Source: JACPHD01 sp964526325
GTDB taxonomy: Bacteria > Patescibacteriota > Patescibacteriia > Patescibacteriales > GWC2-42-12
DNA: 64,000 nucleotides
Reading direction: 5' to 3'
NCBI GenBank assembly: GCA_964526325.1
Contig: CAZGKM010000002.1
Span: forward strand, 1-64,000
Under the pieces are notes generated by a model that saw nothing but the letters and a program-made list of their open reading frames with translations, ran no database searches and was not told where the DNA came from. This document shows, piece after piece, positions 57,458 through 64,000 of the stretch (position 1 is its first letter; every line of letters starts with the position of its first letter). Made by a program: the position numbers and the translations under genes.

Positions 57458-58946
57458 GGATAAAAAAATTGATTTATTAAACCCAAGATCAGCCCAACCT
57501 GAAATTGCCGGAAAAACCGCAATCAAAACAAATAAAAATCTTAATACCAGACAATTTAAACCCATAGGGTTTATTTTAATTTTTCTCTTGGTTATTTATA
57601 TAATTTTTTCTTTTAATAAAACGTCCAAAGAAGAATCGTCTTGGTTTTATAACCTGCCGATTATAAACCAGATTAAACATCTGGTAGAAAGCGCGGATAC
57701 TAAATTAAAAGGCGAATCGGATGACCGGATAAATATTCTGCTCTTGGGCATCGGCGGAAAAAATCATGACGGCGGCCTTCTGACCGATACTATTATGTTA
57801 GTCAGCCTAAAACCGAGTGAAAAAAAAGTGTCTTTTCTTTCCATTCCGCGCGACTTAGCCGTACCAATCGAAAATATGGGCTGGAGAAAAATTAATAGCG
57901 TCAACGCTTATGCCGAAATGAAAAATCCGGGCACGGGCGGATTGGCGATAAGCCAAACAATAAGCGATATTTTTCAAATCCCGATTGACTATTATATAAC
58001 CGTGGATTTTGCCGGCTTTGAAAAAATTATTGATGATTTAGGAGGTGTTAAAATTGATGTAGAAAACACTTTTGATGACTACGCATATCCAATATTGGGA
58101 AACGAAGATGCGCCGTGGAAAGAAAGATTCGAGCATTTGCACATAGAAAAAGGAGAACAAATCATGGACGGCGAATTAGCCTTGAAATATGTCCGCTCAA
58201 GGCATGCTTATGGCATTGAAGGTTCTGATTTCGCGCGCTCGCGTAGGCAGCAAAAAGTCTTGGAAGCAATCAAAGAAAAAGCTCTATCGCTTAATTTTTT
58301 ATTTAAACCCAGCATGATTTCCAAAATAATTTCCGATATTAACGAAAATCACAGTACAAATTTAAAAATTTGGGAAATTATCAAGCTCTGGGGAATGGCG
58401 AAAGAAATAAAGAATGAAAATATATCAAGCCGCGTTCTTGATAACAGCCCGAGCGGTCTTTTAGTAGATATAATCGGAGAAGACGGCGCCTACCTTCTCT
58501 CGCCCAGAAGCGGCGACTTCTCGGAAATAAAATATTTAGTAAATAATATTTTTACCGACGCGCCGGCAACCGATAAAGAAAAAGTAAAAATAGAAAAAGC
58601 TACTGTTGAAATCAGAAACGGCACCTGGATAAACGGCCTGGCCAATAAAGCGGCTCTGGATTTAGAAAAATACGGCTTCAGCATTGTGCGCATCGGCAAC
58701 ACCGCGCAGAAAAATTTTGAAAAATCGGTTATCTACGATTTAACCTACGGCGAAAAAATTCAAGCTTTATCTATTTTAAAAAATAAAACCGACGCTAATG
58801 TAGCTTTAGGCATGCCACAATGGTTGATAGACGACCTGGCTAAAGAAATTCAAGGCCGAATAAATCCGGTACAGCCTGATTTTATTTTAATTCTCGGCCA
58901 AGACGCGGATGAAACCCAATCCGGCGCAGTTAATACGCAACAGTAA
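57438..58946 (+). CDS. LytR-CpsA-Psr (LCP) family protein
   Basis: 502 residues. A cytoplasmic start of about 40 residues, one membrane helix (about 43-59, IGFILIFLLVIYIIFSF), and the LCP domain (about 90-270) with INILLLGIGG, LTDTIMLVSLKPSEKKVSFLSIPRDLAV (in part) and the Arg-rich YVRSRHAYGIEGSDFARSRRQQ (in part). The C-terminal LytR_C-type domain (about 385-485) contains VEIRNGTWINGLANKAA. LCP enzymes transfer lipid-linked glycopolymers to the cell wall. The start codon sits inside the alternative-hairpin leader described separately. Confidence 0.93.
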   Translation: MKISNGVDKKIDLLNPRSAQPEIAGKTAIKTNKNLNTRQFKPIGFILIFLLVIYIIFSFNKTSKEESSWFYNLPIINQIKHLVESADTKLKGESDDRINILLLGIGGKNHDGGLLTDTIMLVSLKPSEKKVSFLSIPRDLAVPIENMGWRKINSVNAYAEMKNPGTGGLAISQTISDIFQIPIDYYITVDFAGFEKIIDDLGGVKIDVENTFDDYAYPILGNEDAPWKERFEHLHIEKGEQIMDGELALKYVRSRHAYGIEGSDFARSRRQQKVLEAIKEKALSLNFLFKPSMISKIISDINENHSTNLKIWEIIKLWGMAKEIKNENISSRVLDNSPSGLLVDIIGEDGAYLLSPRSGDFSEIKYLVNNIFTDAPATDKEKVKIEKATVEIRNGTWINGLANKAALDLEKYGFSIVRIGNTAQKNFEKSVIYDLTYGEKIQALSILKNKTDANVALGMPQWLIDDLAKEIQGRINPVQPDFILILGQDADETQSGAVNTQQ

Positions 58947-58956
58947 TCAACTGAAA

Positions 58957-59066
58957 ATGACTAATGTCAAATGACAAATCAAATCCTAATATCAAAAAAT
59001 TAATTAATTTTTTATTTAGTCATTTGACATTGATTTGACATTTGTCATTGGAAATTTGTCATTAAA
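58957..59066. repeat. Palindromic TTTGTCATT-type repeat, copy 3 (upstream of der)
   Basis: AATGTCAAATGACAAATC on the left and GATTTGACATTTGTCATTGG on the right, ending in AAATTTGTCATT. The right arm is identical to that of copy 1 (upstream of tatD). It ends eight bases before the der ATG. Confidence 0.7.
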
Positions 59067-59074
59067 AATATTTT

Positions 59075-60529
59075 ATGGCAGTAACAGAAGAAAAAATGAA
59101 TACCCTCCTTCCTCTCGTCGTTATCTTCGGCCGAGCTAACGTTGGCAAATCAACTTTATTTAATTGCCTGACCGAAAAAAGGCAAGCCCTTATTTCCAAT
59201 ATCGCCGGCACTACCCGCGACAGCAATCTCGGCTTGGTCAATTGGAACGGCCGCAGCTTTGAAATTGTGGATACCGGCGGCATTATTGATTTAAAACATT
59301 TAACTAAAAAAACCGTTTCTGCCGACGATATCTCCGATCAAGTGCAAAGTCAAGCCAGCCGATATCTGAAGCGGGCCGATTTGGTCATATTTTTAGTTGA
59401 CAATAAAACCGGCTTACTGCCCCAGGATAAAGAAATGGCTCTTCTGATTAAAAAAAACGTTAACTCCGATAAGGTTATTTTAACTATTAATAAGGTTGAT
59501 GCTCCGCGCGACCATTTAAAAATATCTGAATTCTACAAATTATCGTTTGGCGAACTTTGCCCGATTTCCGCGGCTAACGGCTCCGGTACCGGCGATTTAC
59601 TTGATATTATAATCAATAAATTAATATTTAAAGACAAAAAAGGCTCTTCGGCTAATTCAAGGCAAGACGAGGAAGAAAAAGAAAGCCAAGCGCTTAAAAT
59701 TAAAACTGATGAAGAAAATTTAATCAAAGTCTGCATCATCGGTAAGCCTAACGTAGGAAAATCCAGCCTCCTAAATTCCCTTTTAGGTTACGAGCGGGTG
59801 CTTGTCAGCCCGAAGCCTCATACCACGCGCGAACCCCAGCACACAAAAATAATTTATCAAGATCAGCCCATATTATTGATTGACACGGCCGGCATAAGCA
59901 AAAGAGGAACTAAAACAAAAGGTCTGGAAAAATTCGGCATTACTAAATCATTATCCGCCCTGGCAAAAAGCGATATCGCTTTAATGACCTTTGATATTAG
60001 CCAGGAAATTACTCATCAAGACGCCAGATTGATTGAGGAAATAGTTAATGCCCAAAAAAGTTTTATTTTTATCGCCAATAAATGGGATAAAATCGAAGAG
60101 CGGGACACAAAAAAATACACCGATTATATTTACGGTAAACTGCCTTTCGCCCGTTTCGCGCCCATCCAATTTACTTCGGCTCTGACTGGAGAAAAAATAA
60201 AAAAAATCCTGGATTTAATTTTGCAAATAGCCAAAGAAAGAAAATTACGACTTAGCGATTCCCAGCTTAATAAATTTTTGTCTCGCATAGTTAAAATCCA
60301 TCGGCCGGCCAAAGGCAAAGGCGTTAAGCACCCAAGAATCAGGGAATTTAAGCAAATCCAAGCTAACCCGCCAAAATTTGAAATGAAAATCGGCGCCAAA
60401 GAAGATTTGCATTTTTCCTATGTGCGCTTTATTGAAAATCGTTTGCGCGAAACTTACGGCTTCTTAGGCACTCCGCTTCATATTAACGTAGCAAAAAATA
60501 AAAATGTCCACGGTCTCCATAAAGACTAA
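59075..60529 (+). CDS. der: GTPase Der (EngA)
   Basis: 484 residues with the tandem GTPase layout unique to Der: first G1 GRANVGKS (19-26) with DTGGI, then NKVD; second G1 GKPNVGKS (223-230) with DTAGI and NKWD. The C-terminal KH-like domain runs from about 390 (RIVKIHRPAKGKGVKHPRI ... FIENRLRETYGFLGTPLHI). It acts in 50S subunit assembly. The first ATG (59075) is directly downstream of repeat copy 3; a second Met at codon 8 (MNTLLPLVV) is an alternative start. Confidence 0.97.
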   Translation: MAVTEEKMNTLLPLVVIFGRANVGKSTLFNCLTEKRQALISNIAGTTRDSNLGLVNWNGRSFEIVDTGGIIDLKHLTKKTVSADDISDQVQSQASRYLKRADLVIFLVDNKTGLLPQDKEMALLIKKNVNSDKVILTINKVDAPRDHLKISEFYKLSFGELCPISAANGSGTGDLLDIIINKLIFKDKKGSSANSRQDEEEKESQALKIKTDEENLIKVCIIGKPNVGKSSLLNSLLGYERVLVSPKPHTTREPQHTKIIYQDQPILLIDTAGISKRGTKTKGLEKFGITKSLSALAKSDIALMTFDISQEITHQDARLIEEIVNAQKSFIFIANKWDKIEERDTKKYTDYIYGKLPFARFAPIQFTSALTGEKIKKILDLILQIAKERKLRLSDSQLNKFLSRIVKIHRPAKGKGVKHPRIREFKQIQANPPKFEMKIGAKEDLHFSYVRFIENRLRETYGFLGTPLHINVAKNKNVHGLHKD

Positions 60530-60690
60530 AGAATTTTTAATTTTATAATTTTAAAATAATATTTTAATATCTTAATTTTAATATTAAAAATTTAATAATT
60601 ATTTAAAAATTAAAAATTGGAAATAAAAATTTTCTATTATCATAAATTAATAAATTCAATATAATTTATAATATAAGCAAATTCAATTAT

Positions 60691-61242
60691 ATGCTCAAAG
60701 TCATAATAGGCTTGGGAAACCCGGGCGAACAATATAAATTAACCAGACATAATGCCGGATTTATGGCGGTTGACGCTTTAGCCGAGCGTCTCGGCCTAGT
60801 ATGGGAAACTAATAAAAAATTCAAAGCTGAAACGGCCAAGGGTCAAAATCTCATATTAATAAAACCGCAGGATTTTATGAATAACTCCGGCTTCTCGGTC
60901 AGCGCTGTTTTTCAATATTATAAATTACTGCCAAAAAAATTAGGTATAATAAAAATTAAAAATGCCGATTTATCGAATACTTTAACCGTTATTCATGATG
61001 ATTTAGATATTGAACTTGGCAAATATAAAATTTCCGTAGATTCAAGAAGCGCCGGACATCGGGGCGTTGAATCAATAATCAACCATTTAAAAACCAAAAA
61101 TTTCAAACGCATTAGAATCGGCATTAAAACGCCGCATTTAGAAAAAATTCCGGCTGATAAATTTGTTTTGCAAAAATTAAATGATGAAGAAAAAAATATA
61201 ATTCACCGATTAATACTAAAAATAATTAGTGAAATAAAATAA
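60691..61242 (+). CDS. pth: Peptidyl-tRNA hydrolase
   Basis: 183 residues. IGLGNPGEQYKLTRHNAGF with the catalytic His20, KPQDFMNNSG, and VIHDDLDIELGKYKIS with the catalytic Asp, then HRGVESIINHL. An insert of about a dozen residues (LGIIKIKNADLSN) separates LLPKK from TLTVIHDD compared with most family members. It releases peptides from peptidyl-tRNA after drop-off. Preceded by 160 bases of AT-rich DNA and followed by a terminator. Confidence 0.95.
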   Translation: MLKVIIGLGNPGEQYKLTRHNAGFMAVDALAERLGLVWETNKKFKAETAKGQNLILIKPQDFMNNSGFSVSAVFQYYKLLPKKLGIIKIKNADLSNTLTVIHDDLDIELGKYKISVDSRSAGHRGVESIINHLKTKNFKRIRIGIKTPHLEKIPADKFVLQKLNDEEKNIIHRLILKIISEIK

Positions 61243-61248
61243 ACAAAA

Positions 61249-61274
61249 AATATCCGGAATTAACCGGATATTTT
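61249..61274 (+). terminator. Intrinsic terminator of pth
   Basis: AATATCCGG AATTAA CCGGATATT followed by a short T-rich tract. Confidence 0.75.
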
Positions 61275-61291
61275 ATATTATTCACAATTCT

Positions 61292-61370
61292 GCCTAGAAG
61301 CCTAGGGATAACCCCGATTTAAGGCTCCGGCCAAACCAGGAGGGAGGTTTAACTTTCGCCGCTCCTAGAC
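61292..61370. ncRNA. Candidate structured RNA, 79 bases, multibranch
   Basis: The ends GCCTAGAAGC (61292-61301) and GCTCCTAGAC (61361-61370) pair with two mismatches over ten bases. Inside are a GGG ATAA CCC hairpin and a CTCC GGCCAAACCA GGAG hairpin. It is locally far more G+C-rich than its surroundings. I could not match it to a tRNA, SRP RNA or known riboswitch. Direction is unclear. Confidence 0.4.
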
Positions 61371-61443
61371 AAAATTCTAAATAATATCTGTCGAGTCTGT
61401 ATAAAATATGTTATCATGAAAAAAGATAATTGCCAAAAAATTT

Positions 61444-61566
61444 GATAGTAATAAAATAGCGCCCAATATGCTACTTGCTTAGAAGGGATGCAAAATTTAT
61501 AAATAATTAAGGAGGAAAACTATTTATTAATTAGGCCCTTAAGCAAGTAACAGACTGAACGCTATC
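61444..61566 (+). ncRNA. Candidate long-hairpin RNA with exposed Shine-Dalgarno-like loop
   Basis: TACTTGCTT-AG-AAGGG (61472-61486) pairs with CCCTTAAGCAAGTA (61536-61549), with outer pairs GATAG/CTATC and AGCG/CGCT. An inner AT stem presents AAGGAGGAAAAC (61509-61520) in the loop. No start codon follows this perfect Shine-Dalgarno word at a usable distance. A possible promoter, TTGCCA (61431-61436) with TAAAAT after 16 bases, would start transcription just before the stem. Confidence 0.4.
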
Positions 61567-61691
61567 AATATAAAAAAATTAAATATCATAGTATATTATC
61601 ACAAATAAACCTTCGTGTCAAGGCTTAAACGCCTAACTGGTTTCTACTGATAAATTATATATTTTAAGCAATATAAAACAAAATTATAAAT

Positions 61692-62783
61692 ATGAACGAT
61701 CTTAAATATTGGCTGGCCTTAAGCCATTTTTATAAATTTGGCCCGGCTAAATTTAAAAAATTGAAAAATTATTTTTCCGATATACCCAGCGCCTATAAAG
61801 CTTCGCAAAAGGATTATGTTCGAGCCGGCATTGAAGAAAAAGTAGCTGAAGAATTCATGATTTATAAGCATCAGGTCGAGCCGGAAAAATTATTGGAAAA
61901 TTTATACAAAGAAAAATTAAATGCTTTGACTATAGAAGACCCATCTTACCCGAAGCTTTTAAAACAAATTTACGACCCGCCTTTTATTCTGTATTACAGC
62001 GGTTCGCTAGAAGCTTTTAACGGATTCCTTTTAGCCGTGGTAGGCGCCAGAAAATATAGCGCTTACGGAGCGCAAGTTACGGAAAAATTAGTCAGAGAGC
62101 TGGCTTTTAATAAACTAACTATTGTTAGCGGCCTGGCTTTAGGCATAGATACTTTGGCTCATTCGGCCGCCATAGGGGCAAACGGAAAAACCATAGCGGT
62201 TTTAGGTTCAGGCTTGGATAAACAAAATATTTATCCTTCACAAAACCGCTACTTGGCTGATAAAATTCAAGCTCACGGCGGACTGATTTTATCGGAATAT
62301 CCTATCGGCACCATGCCTTTGAAGCATCATTTTCCGCAGCGAAACCGCATAATTTCCGGTTTATCCAGCGCTACTTTAGTGATAGAGGCCGGTGAAAAAT
62401 CGGGCGCGCTTATTACGGCTTTTCATGCCTTAGAGCAAAACCGAGAAGTATTCGCCGTGCCCGGGAGTATTTATTCCGGCTCCTCGGAAGGCACCAACCG
62501 TTTAATCACTATGGGAGCTAAGCTTGTAGCCGGCGTCAAAGATATTATTGAAACTCTTAATTTAGCGGAGGCGGCTTCCTATATTGAAAATAAAAAAATA
62601 ATTCCAGAAACAGCCGAAGAGGAATTAATTTTCGCCCACCTGTCTTACGAACCGGTGCATATTGACGAACTTAAGCAATTGACAAAACTTGACACATCAA
62701 TTATAAATAGTACACTTACTATCATGGAAATGAAAGGAATGGTAAAAAATCTAGGCAATATGCAATATGTGTTAGCGCGATAA
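61692..62783 (+). CDS. dprA: DNA-processing protein DprA
   Basis: 363 residues. An N-terminal helical domain, then the Rossmann-like DprA core (about 85-290) with VVGARKYSAYG, SGLALGIDTLAHSAAI, GSGLDKQNIYPSQNR, LSEYPIGT, HFPQRNRIISGLS and EAGEKSGALITAFHALEQ (in part). The C-terminal winged-helix domain covers about 305-360. It loads RecA onto incoming single-stranded DNA during natural transformation, so the cell probably takes up DNA. It is followed by topA after 41 bases, a common dprA-topA arrangement. Confidence 0.96.
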   Translation: MNDLKYWLALSHFYKFGPAKFKKLKNYFSDIPSAYKASQKDYVRAGIEEKVAEEFMIYKHQVEPEKLLENLYKEKLNALTIEDPSYPKLLKQIYDPPFILYYSGSLEAFNGFLLAVVGARKYSAYGAQVTEKLVRELAFNKLTIVSGLALGIDTLAHSAAIGANGKTIAVLGSGLDKQNIYPSQNRYLADKIQAHGGLILSEYPIGTMPLKHHFPQRNRIISGLSSATLVIEAGEKSGALITAFHALEQNREVFAVPGSIYSGSSEGTNRLITMGAKLVAGVKDIIETLNLAEAASYIENKKIIPETAEEELIFAHLSYEPVHIDELKQLTKLDTSIINSTLTIMEMKGMVKNLGNMQYVLAR

Positions 62784-62824
62784 TTTTCAATTGAAAATTT
62801 ATTTTTTTATAACTTTATAAATTC

Positions 62825-64000
62825 ATGAAACTCGTAATTGTCGAATCTCCAACCAAAGCAAAAACTATAGCTAAATTTTTAGGCTCTGATTTTAATATTG
62901 AGTCTTCTTTCGGCCATATTCGCGATCTTCCCGTGAGTAAAATGGGCATTGATATTGAACATGGCTTTGAACCTAATTATGTCGTGCCGGTAAAAGCTAA
63001 AAAAAATCTTAAAAAACTCCAGGAATTAGCTAAAAAATCAGATAAAATTATCTTGGCTACCGACGAAGACCGCGAAGGCGAAGCTATTGCCTGGCATTTA
63101 GTTGAAGCTCTTAAGGTTGATCTTGAAAATACTGACCGCATTGTCTTCCATGAAATCACTAAATCGGCGATTGAGCAAGCCTTGGAAAATCCGAGAAAAA
63201 TTGATATGAAGCTGGTTAATGCCCAGCAAGCCAGAAGAATTCTTGACCGGCTGGTCGGCTACGAGCTATCCCCTTTCTTATGGAAAAAAGTGGCTAAAGG
63301 TTTGTCGGCCGGACGCGTGCAATCGGTGGCGGTTCGTTTAATCGTTGAACGGGAACGAGAAATAAAAAAATTTATTACCGAGGAATACTGGTCGGTTTCG
63401 GCCAAACTGCAAAATACCGAACATCTGCCGTTTTTAGCCAGACTGAATAAAATTGATAATAAGACTATCAATAAGCTGGAAATTAAAAACGAGGAGCAGG
63501 CAAAAAAAATATTATCCGAGCTAAACGGCGCCGAATATATAGTGGCAAATTTAGAAAAAAAACAAACTAAAAAACAGCCCCCTAAGCCTTTTACTACTTC
63601 AACTCTGCAGCAAACCGCCAACCGTTGGCTCGGTTTCTCGGCCAAACAAACTATGATGGTGGCGCAGCAGCTTTATGAAATGGGTTTTATAACTTACATG
63701 AGAACTGATTCTCTGAATTTAGCGGATAAATTTTTGCATGATGCGGCCAAGTATTTAACCGCTAATTTAGGCGCTACTTACGCACTTTCGTCGCCGCGAC
63801 GCTTTAAAACCAAATCCAAAAGCGCCCAAGAAGCGCATGAAGCCATTCGGCCATCCGAAGCCTCGCGCACTCCGGAATCGGTTGAGAGTGATTTAAATCC
63901 TAATCAAAATAAATTATACAAATTAATCTGGCAAAGAGCTTTAGCCTCGCAGATGAGCGAAGCTATAGTTGATGCTACGGTAGTTGATATTGACGCCGGA
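62825..64000 (+). CDS. topA: DNA topoisomerase I, N-terminal part (cut by window edge)
   Basis: 392 codons visible from ATG 62825, frame still open at the window end. TOPRIM domain at the start (VIVESPTKAKTIAKFLG, then the acidic triad in LATDEDREGEAIAWHL), LVGYELSPFLWKKV, SAGRVQSVAVRLI, and the active-site Tyr region GFITYMRTDSLNL. QEAHEAIRPSE is also present. The enzyme relaxes negative supercoils. The rest of the protein and any C-terminal zinc fingers lie outside. Follows dprA by 41 bases. Confidence 0.97.
   Translation, partial: MKLVIVESPTKAKTIAKFLGSDFNIESSFGHIRDLPVSKMGIDIEHGFEPNYVVPVKAKKNLKKLQELAKKSDKIILATDEDREGEAIAWHLVEALKVDLENTDRIVFHEITKSAIEQALENPRKIDMKLVNAQQARRILDRLVGYELSPFLWKKVAKGLSAGRVQSVAVRLIVEREREIKKFITEEYWSVSAKLQNTEHLPFLARLNKIDNKTINKLEIKNEEQAKKILSELNGAEYIVANLEKKQTKKQPPKPFTTSTLQQTANRWLGFSAKQTMMVAQQLYEMGFITYMRTDSLNLADKFLHDAAKYLTANLGATYALSSPRRFKTKSKSAQEAHEAIRPSEASRTPESVESDLNPNQNKLYKLIWQRALASQMSEAIVDATVVDIDAG

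Noticed and set aside
61292..61370. tRNA gene between pth and dprA
   Set aside because: The length is suitable, but there is no anticodon arm or T-loop GTTCRA motif, and the end pairing is not a regular seven-base acceptor stem.

Overview
The window reads as a chromosomal segment of a host-dependent, small-genome bacterium of the Candidate Phyla Radiation (Patescibacteria). This is an inference. It rests on low G+C, short AT-rich spacers, very large cysteine-rich surface proteins that start with a type IV secretion pilin-like (TrbC/VirB2-type) membrane segment, thrombospondin-type-3 calcium repeats, a membrane-tethered helix-turn-helix protein and the near absence of biosynthetic genes. No rRNA, tRNA or CRISPR array was found. 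Both ends cut genes: a secreted surface protein on the left and topA on the right.

Layout. 1-6.3 kb: surface protein, membrane-tethered HTH protein, a 47-residue membrane peptide, and a MacB-type ABC ATPase with its FtsX-type permease. 6.4-10.5 kb: AI-2E-type permease and the groES-groEL operon under a CIRCE operator. 10-18.2 kb: F1Fo ATP synthase on the minus strand in the order atpI/Z-B-E-F-H-A-G-D-C, interrupted between atpG and atpD by a plus-strand gene for a 60-residue membrane protein with its own promoter and terminator. 18.5-20.8 kb: tatD, tsaC and a purine nucleoside/MTA phosphorylase. 20.8-30.7 kb: the most unusual region, described below. 30.8-38.9 kb: cvpA-like, metG, GxxExxY, rsmI, a large membrane protein, dgkA, ybeY and two calcium-repeat membrane proteins. 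39-46.1 kb: two paralogous pilin-domain surface giants. 46.2-47.7 kb: a RelA/SpoT-type (p)ppGpp enzyme. 47.8-54.1 kb: a defence-like accessory island (XRE regulator, ImmA/IrrE protease, zinc-ribbon protein, PD-(D/E)XK-like protein, small ORF, J-domain protein, type IIG restriction-modification enzyme and an unknown partner). 54.2-64 kb: housekeeping genes yqeY, rpsU, hisS, lepB, LCP, der, pth, dprA and topA.

The most interesting system is the 20.8-30.7 kb block, nine tightly packed same-strand genes. One encodes a free-standing ATP-grasp domain of PEP synthase/PPDK type. Five encode proteins with different helical N-terminal regions that all end in a phosphohistidine swivel domain with the GG-x2-(C/S)-HAA core. 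Two encode histidine phosphatases and one a SAM methyltransferase. No PEP-binding TIM barrel is present, so this is not PEP synthase or PPDK. It looks like a split, multi-acceptor phosphotransfer system, comparable in parts to rifampin phosphotransferase (ATP-grasp, substrate domain, swivel His domain) but with the parts on separate proteins.

Other notable points are a leader before the LCP gene with two mutually exclusive hairpins, one of which encloses the start codon; palindromic repeats lying in frame inside metG, hisS and tsaC; families of palindromic repeats placed just upstream of start codons; and two candidate structured RNAs between pth and dprA.
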